A DNA stretch of 64,000 nt from Warburgia ugandensis (lineage: Eukaryota > Streptophyta > Magnoliopsida > Canellales > Canellaceae): assembly GCA_035236585.1 (NCBI GenBank), contig CP141132.1:47061880-47125879 (forward strand), read 5' to 3'. The notes under the pieces are model-generated. The model was not told the origin of the DNA. It saw nothing but the letters and a program-made list of their open reading frames with translations, and made no database searches. Position 1 is the stretch's first letter; each line of letters opens with the position of its first letter. Below are positions 58,251-64,000 of the stretch, one piece after another. A program made the position numbers and the translations under genes.

Positions 58251-58965
58251 TGCTTTATTTTACTACCTGATCTTTTCTTCCCTTCATTCTCTAACTTGAT
58301 TCTCTCCCATGGTTCACAAGCACGGGGATTATTGGATAGCAGTAGATCTAATATTGAAGTCAAGATTTATTGTTTATAGGTTAATGAATCCTACACACCA
58401 CTCTTATAAACTATTTCATGCATAAAATAAGTTCCATACATATTGCTCTTTGTCATGTGCACTCTTCATGAATGCTTCATTTAATTTTTTTACTCATGTT
58501 GCAAGTTTAGATTTAATTGATGTTCATTACTCTAGTTTTAGTTGCATCATTAGGTTAGGTCTTAGTTTTTAGAATTTCTAATTTCTAGCTGAGGAAATTC
58601 ATTCTTCTTTAAGTTTCTAAGTCATTCATGTTCTTAGTCTTGAATTAGTTGCTTGTCTTAAATGCATGCTAGTGATAGATAGTTCTAGTTTCATTCTTAG
58701 AAATGTTTAATCTTAATTTTAGAAAGTCTTTGTTTTAGAAAGTTTCCATTTAGTTATTAATTTTATGCATGTTTCCAATTTGATGTTCTTTTAATACCTA
58801 GAATAAATCAAATTACAATATTTCTTTGGTTGGGATAAGTAATCTAAATAAAATTAAAATTGAATACAAATCTGTGAGATTCCTCACGGGATTGACCTCA
58901 CTCGCATAACATCATACTAATTTGATTCATGTGCTTGCAAGTAATATCTAGAATTGCACTAAGAA
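58251..58965 (+). repeat. Second Athila LTR 3' part
   Basis: Its right end aligns with the 57130-57465 region (TTGATTCATG(C/T)(G/A)CTTGCAAGT occurs in both) and sits directly before a second primer site. The left boundary is not resolved. More diverged from 55861-57465 than two LTRs of one young element would be. Confidence 0.5.
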
Positions 58966-58969
58966 TTTT

Positions 58970-58988
58970 TGGCACTATTGTTAGCGAA
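58970..58988 (+). other. Athila primer-binding site, copy 2 (degenerate)
   Basis: TGGCACTATTGTTAGCGAA aligns base for base with 57472-57490 with several substitutions. Start of A3. Confidence 0.75.
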
Positions 58989-60338
58989 TCATAATGGATT
59001 TGTAATTGGATTCTAGTTTAGAATGTTTCATCTCTAATAATAATTTGGAATGCATCAGTTTAGGGTTTTTGCATTAATTTTTTCATATTTTGCTAATTCC
59101 TTAAAAATTGATACATCTTCTTTGTTTTGTGTGAGGGGAATTTGGCGAAAGGAGCAACAATTATCCTGTGGGCCAAAATTTCATCTAAGTAATTAAGATT
59201 TCTTATTTTTCTTGATTCGGGTTTTTATTTTAGAGAGGACTTGTAGTGTGGCCAAGTGTAATTATTATTAAAAAAATGGGTTATAATGATATAGGTCAAG
59301 TGTGGGCTAATTCCACTCTAGGATTGGATGGTCCCACACTTGTATGAGTCAACTCACATATAGGACCTCAATGTAAGTTGCTAACCCTCTCTTTATCTTC
59401 CTAGTGTAATTGCATTTAGTATCATTTGCATTGCTTGTTGGCAGTGTAATTCATATAGTATAAATCATGCACATTAAATTGTTGAATAATTTTTACGATT
59501 GTTGTATTAGATTTGCACATATCTAACAAGGACTAGCCTGAGCTTGGCTATAACCAACGCATAGTTTGTCTGGTTATAATGCCCATCTATTAAGATGTAG
59601 ACTCTTTGTTAGATAGCATGTAGGTAGCCATTAGTTTAATTTCCTTATAGTGTATTGCATGTTTACTACTTTATGGTGGATGATCAAATTGTAAGTAGGG
59701 GCCCCATAAGAACGCTCATAAGATAAGGACTAGATTTCATCACTAGATCCTTAGCCGACCTAGGTAATCAAATCAATCCTCGTATGCTCATGGTCCTAGC
59801 CTCTAAATTTTAATTTAAAATCAAGTAGGAAAAGGCTTAAGGTTTCAACCTTATAGCACTCTTTTCGAAGGAGTAGATCTATTGTCACTCTAGTGGCTTC
59901 CGAGTATTGTGGTTATAGTGGGTATACAAAATCCAAGTGATTTTTCCAAGACTTTCTTTGATGTTTGTCGAGGTCCAAATGCCTCTTTACATGAGAATTT
60001 TACTAACCACTCTGAGCAAGACTTAACTAGTAAGCAGTAGCCAAGCTAAGATAAAAGGAACTATCTAGATTTGGGGCTAAAAGGTACTCCCTATAGATTA
60101 ACAAAGAATAATAAAATAGCTCACTAGTCGACCAGTGTGGATTGATTGTGCACCATTAGAGTTAGGGCTCGCATAGTTAGGGTTCCCCTAGTTTCACATA
60201 AAAAAGTACCTACCATTATATGCAATGATTTGTTTTTGTTATATAAAATTGAGTATATTTTACTAAACCATTTTTTGGTGTAAGCTCAACTACTGATTTG
60301 AGAATGTACATCTTACACTCTTAGACTCTTAAGATCAG
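58989..60338 (+). other. A3 leader, containing the T-LTR-like module
   Basis: No coding frame. 58989-59470 matches the leader after the first primer site. 59683-60150 matches an internal segment of the T-family LTRs (see the separate entry). 60150-60338 leads to the ATG at 60339. Confidence 0.7.
59683..60150 (+). repeat. Module shared with T-family LTRs
   Basis: Aligns along its length with 34722-35125, 46741-47150 and 29350-29760 in the same orientation. Best-conserved part: GATGTTTGTCGAGGTCCAAATGCCTCTTTACATGAG (59968-60003), then AACCACTNTG. Also shared: TTTAAAATCAAGTAGGAAAAGG (59814) and the AAGATAAAAGGA(A/G)C stretch (about 60050). Too diverged to be a recent copy. No terminal repeats identify it as a known transposon type. 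Confidence 0.65.
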
Positions 60339-60893
60339 ATGGTCAACAAGGCAAGGGTTAAAGAAATCAAGCTAAACATATAAACCTTGCCAAAGCAATG
60401 GCCCACAAAGAAGGGGATGGAAAACCACTCATACTATTTCACTCCCTGGCCCTTACGATATGAGGATATCTATGAGATAGATGCAGGGGATACTCCTGAT
60501 CAGTTTACTACATTGGATATATTGACTAGGAGGATGGATAGTCAATTGAATAGGTTAAATGATTTTATGTAGGCTAGTGAGTCATCACGACAGCCTCAAT
60601 AAGAGAATTACTATACCTATTCTAGCTCAACATGTCCCACTACTTCATGGTCATCAAGCTCTACAGACAATGCAAATTATTAGGAGCAAGTGAATGAACC
60701 CAATACATTCCCTGATCCTAGGAATTATTATTATGAGACCCACTATCATGGATGGGCTAGGCATCCTGAACAACCTTGGTCTCAGGAATATTAAGGAGAA
60801 TTGTCATGGTTCTACCCTGCTCAACCCTTTCCTGATACCCCAATGCCAGAGCAATATGAGCCTTTCTTCCCCACCATAGGAAATAATAATTAG
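60339..60893 (+). pseudogene. A3 gag-derived frame with in-frame stops
   Basis: From the ATG at 60339 (MVNKARVKEIK) one frame runs to about 60893, broken only by stop codons (60381, 60570 and several later) and with no frameshift visible. It contains YEDIYEIDAGDTPDQF (60459-60506), SQLNRLNDFM, then EQVNEPNTFPDPRNYYYETHYHGWARHPEQPW (60685-60780). This last part matches the EQVN...NTYNPGWRNHPNFSW region near the end of Athila gag. N-terminal gag is short or absent. The element goes on without RT or integrase. Whether this was ever a separate small protein is not known; as it stands it is a pseudogene. Confidence 0.55.
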
Positions 60894-60919
60894 AAGAGAC
60901 CCCTCATTTGTATATGCTG

Positions 60920-60965
60920 AATACACTAGAATTTGTTTGTATATGCTAAATACACTAGAATTTCA
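60920..60965. repeat. Short tandem duplication in A3
   Basis: TTTGTATATGCT(G/A)AATACACTAGAATT occurs at about 60908 and again at about 60938. Just downstream of the last gag-like codons. Confidence 0.85.
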
Positions 60966-61089
60966 AAAAGTGACTAAACCATTTAGTTCACAAGTGGAAT
61001 TTCAAAAGGGTCAAATAAGTACTAAATTTATAGAAAGGGTTGAGAAAATTGAACAAATTGAGGATAATGAGAAACCCATTAATAACGAT

Positions 61090-61830
61090 ACTAGGATGTA
61101 AATATCATTTCAAGATCCTCCCAAGGTGCAATGTTTCCAACCATCCTTGCAATCCTCCAAGACATCTCCACTTGAGGCATGTCTTTCTCCTTTTTCTAAT
61201 TTTGATGTAGATACCTCCATTGATGAAGTGAATGATTTATTGCATATTGCACCATCAATGAACACTTTCATATGGAATGCTTGTGTAGGACTCCTTACTT
61301 TTTTTGACATTAAATTAGATCCATGCAGTGTAAAAGATGTACCAATTGGGACCTACAATATTTATATGACCAATCACCAAATAACAAAGTGGGCTCATCT
61401 GATACCTAACCTATGATTGCAGAATAGGAAGAAGAGTCAGTTGATGTTCTTGCCCAACATCAACCAACTATTGGGTGCACATTAGAAGATATTGAGGGTC
61501 TAAATCCCAAGGGGTTCCCTACCTCCAAACGAACATGAACAACCCTTATGGGAGATGTAGATCCTGCTAAAGCCTAATATATAGGAAAATGCAAAAGAGG
61601 AGGATGAATTGTTTATACTGTTTGATGTGGGCACTGTTATTCCTCAATTTGGCAACCATTTAGACCATTCATTTAATGTTGGTCCCAAGAAATTAAGAAT
61701 CATGGTGGTCTTTCAGGTTCTTATCTTATCAAACCATACATTTTGGGATGGGAAACATATAATAACTATCAGGAAACTCTTAAATGGAGTAAGAAATTCC
61801 TCCATTTAATTGCTAGAGTTGGGATTATAA
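61090..61830 (+). pseudogene. A3 linker-derived frames, pol absent
   Basis: Frame 61126-61416 contains SPLEACLSPFSNFDVDTSIDEVNDLL, homologous to the A2 linker between protease and RT (50637-50705) and the A1 copy (about 11105-11190). It is followed not by RT but by unfamiliar sequence (TYNIYMTNHQITKWAHLIPN, 61351-61410). Frame 61609-61809 (FILFDVGTVIPQFG) is of unknown origin. Protease core, RT, RNase H and integrase are all missing between here and the 3' UTR, so A3 is an internally deleted, non-autonomous Athila derivative. Confidence 0.55.
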
Positions 61831-64000
61831 TTTATTAGTTTAGCCAGTTAGGTTTATGACTAGGGTAGTAGATTAGTTTGTTAGTTTAGTTTTAGGATCA
61901 TGTTAGTTTTGCATTTGCATCATCATTCATTGTATATTAATGTTACATTCAATAGACCTCATCTACAGATCATGAAACTATTTCGAAACTGTAGGTACAT
62001 CTATTCAAACCCTTTCCTCTCATGTTTATTACTTTTATTAGTCCATGGTATGTAATTCTAAACCTTGAGGAAAATGTTTAATTTAAGTTTAGGGGTAGGG
62101 TATTTCAAATTTTGATGTGTTCATTTAGGTTTTTTCACTCATTTTAGTAAACTTTTGAAAAAAAATATATTTGAGTTTCGAGTCTTCAAGGTCAAGTCCC
62201 TTTACTGTGATGAGAATTGGATTTTCGAATCTTAATATTTCTTCTACTTTAACTTAGTAATAGATATGCATATGGTTAATTTAGCATTTTATTCATGTTC
62301 TAAAGTATTTATGAATATAAATCATTAGAACATGCATACACATAGTGCATAGCCTAAATAGATAGATAGTTATGACTTAGAGACCTTGAGGAAAATTGCA
62401 AAGACTTATACCTGGTGAATATTAGAGACTATCATCTTCCTGAGATTTATATATAATTCTATATTTTCTTCGGCAAACATCAATTTGAAAGGTTATAGTA
62501 TCTTTATTTTGATCAATTGCCAAAAATCACCAATGGGAGTACTAACTTTTCTAAACATGTATTAAATATAATAGGCTTTAAGAAACCTAGGAAATGATAT
62601 AAGTTATCCTTTGTTTTAGCCTAGAGACATAAAACCTACCTAGCATATAACACCATTAGTTGGACCCTTTGAGCCTCTTGGTAAACCTTTTCTTTTTTAA
62701 TTCTATCTACCTTAACCTAGAAACCCAGTTAAATATCCATTACCTATCATTCAAAAATGTGTAGAGATGGTAGAAAAAGTTCAAAAAACAAAAGTCTAAG
62801 AAGTGAAAAACATCAAAGTATTTACATAGAAAAAGTCTTCATTCAAAGAATTATCAAAAAAGAAAAGTTGTGAACATAGAGAGAGGAAAATTATAAAAGA
62901 TATTCACTTTACTTTACTCAAAAGAAAAGCTGTCCAACATTCATTGAAGATCTCTACTTAGATTTGAAACTTTTGAATACTTCTACCCTTTCTTTCAAAA
63001 CTAGTCCTAAACCTAAGTTTCATCCCACCTAAAGTCCTGTTGATCTTAAGGTGGAATATAGTCTTAATGAGGATATAAATATCAAGTAATTAAGGTGAAC
63101 TACCCCTTTTGGTCTTGGTAATGGAATCCATTCTTAGGGATCATTCTATGTATCATCTGTGCGCATAAGTTTATGTGAACCATTAGTGCCGTTGGATCCA
63201 GTCACATAGTGAGAGCATTGTGTTTGATCCTTTCCTGAGAGTTTCATTTCTGACTATGTACATGAGAGTTTGAAGTCAAGCCATTTTTCTAATGGAGTAT
63301 AAGCATTTCTATTTAGAACTCCAAACTTATGTAGCATGTACACACATTGCACTCTGAGATATAACTCTAATAAAATGGATTTGGCATTTGGATAACTTAT
63401 AGAATTTTTCATTCATCTTTATTAAGATATTAAAGCTAGTAGAGTACTAATGAATGAGAATTTGCTAAGAGAAACTAAGGAACTTAGCCTTATTGAATTT
63501 TGAGGGTATATTCTCTACAAACCCTCATGAGGCCTACCTCATCCACTGGGGGTAACCTAGGGGTTTAAGGGCTTGTTGTAGTTCTTAACTAATAATCTAA
63601 AATTCTAATATTTTATAGCTTCAGAAGCTAATCTAGAGTAAGTATGTGATCTATAAAAAATTTCTAAGTATTAATTAGTGTTTTTAATCTTTTGTTAAAG
63701 CTCCAATAGTCCATATCACTTTAGATTATAGTTGATGATCCAAATCAACCCAGAGAGATCGGGAACCATTTTTTATCATTTCAAAGTTCAAGTAAGGGTC
63801 AAGATCATTCCAGAACATGTAGATAGATTCCAGAAACAAATTGGTAGAAGCCAAGGTGACTAAAAAAGGGCACATGGAAATCCATGTAAAAGGCAGTATA
63901 ATTTTACCACCTTTGCATGTGATTTCATGCCATGCAAGCCACATGGGCCATGAACTAATGACTAGGAGAAGCCAAGTGATATGAGCTATGAACCCAAGAT
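61831..64000 (+). other. A3 3' untranslated region (direct repeat of A2 3' UTR)
   Basis: TTAAGTTTAGGGGTAGGG near 62079 is the kind of string that starts Athila 3' UTRs. From about 62110 the sequence parallels 53790-55860 to the window end. No coding frame; the minus-strand 72-codon frame at 63726-63944 lies inside the repeat and is not kept in the A2 copy. The 3' LTR of A3 would lie beyond 64000. Confidence 0.7.

Overview
This 64 kb window is plant nuclear DNA made up almost entirely of LTR retrotransposons, many inserted inside one another. I found no intact host gene, tRNA, rRNA or CRISPR array. The plant assignment rests on Ty3/gypsy lineages known only from plants: Athila-like polyproteins with a tRNA-Asp type primer site (near 57472), and a Tekay/Del-like chromovirus polyprotein with an initiator-Met tRNA primer site (37144). 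LTRs are long (2.3-4.9 kb) and insertions are flanked by 5-bp target duplications. The species cannot be named from sequence alone; a flowering plant with a repeat-rich genome is the safest reading.

Family names used here. A = Athila-like. T = Tekay-like chromovirus, LTR about 4.8-4.9 kb. N1 = elements with 2.3-2.8 kb LTRs and no recognisable gag-pol (two complete copies and one solo LTR, all on the minus strand). N3 = a relative of N1 seen as two plus-strand solo LTRs.

Layout. 1-9848 is the 3' part of a T LTR split at 812 by complete N1 element E1 (817-8389). 9849-31625 is a decayed A gag-PR-RT-RH-IN relic (A1), cut by an N3 solo LTR (11722-14259) and by a 4.9 kb T solo LTR (15350-31441). 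That T solo LTR is itself split by N1 element E2 (17682-28896), which contains another N3 solo LTR (23662-26364). 31626-34721 is a minus-strand piece of a T element (leader, primer site, LTR 3' half). It is joined head to head at about 34718 to plus-strand T element E3 (34718-49051): truncated 5' LTR, primer site, dead gag-pol, and a 3' LTR split by N1 solo LTR H (42364-45097). 49052-57465 is a second A element (A2: gag, PR, RT, RH, IN, 3' UTR, LTR). 57472-64000 holds two A-type primer sites, a gag-derived element without pol (A3), and a second copy of the A 3' UTR.

Insertion order follows from the nesting: A1 came first; T and N3 LTRs landed in it; E2 landed in a T LTR; an N3 LTR then landed in E2. 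Every coding region is broken by stops, frameshifts or lost catalytic residues, so nothing here can move by its own proteins. N1 elements look trans-mobilised: they keep LTRs, TATA box, primer site and polypurine tract only. The least expected signals are a roughly 450-bp module shared between the T LTR and the A3 leader, a hairpin upstream of the TATA box conserved in N1 and N3 LTRs, and the inverted T-LTR junction.
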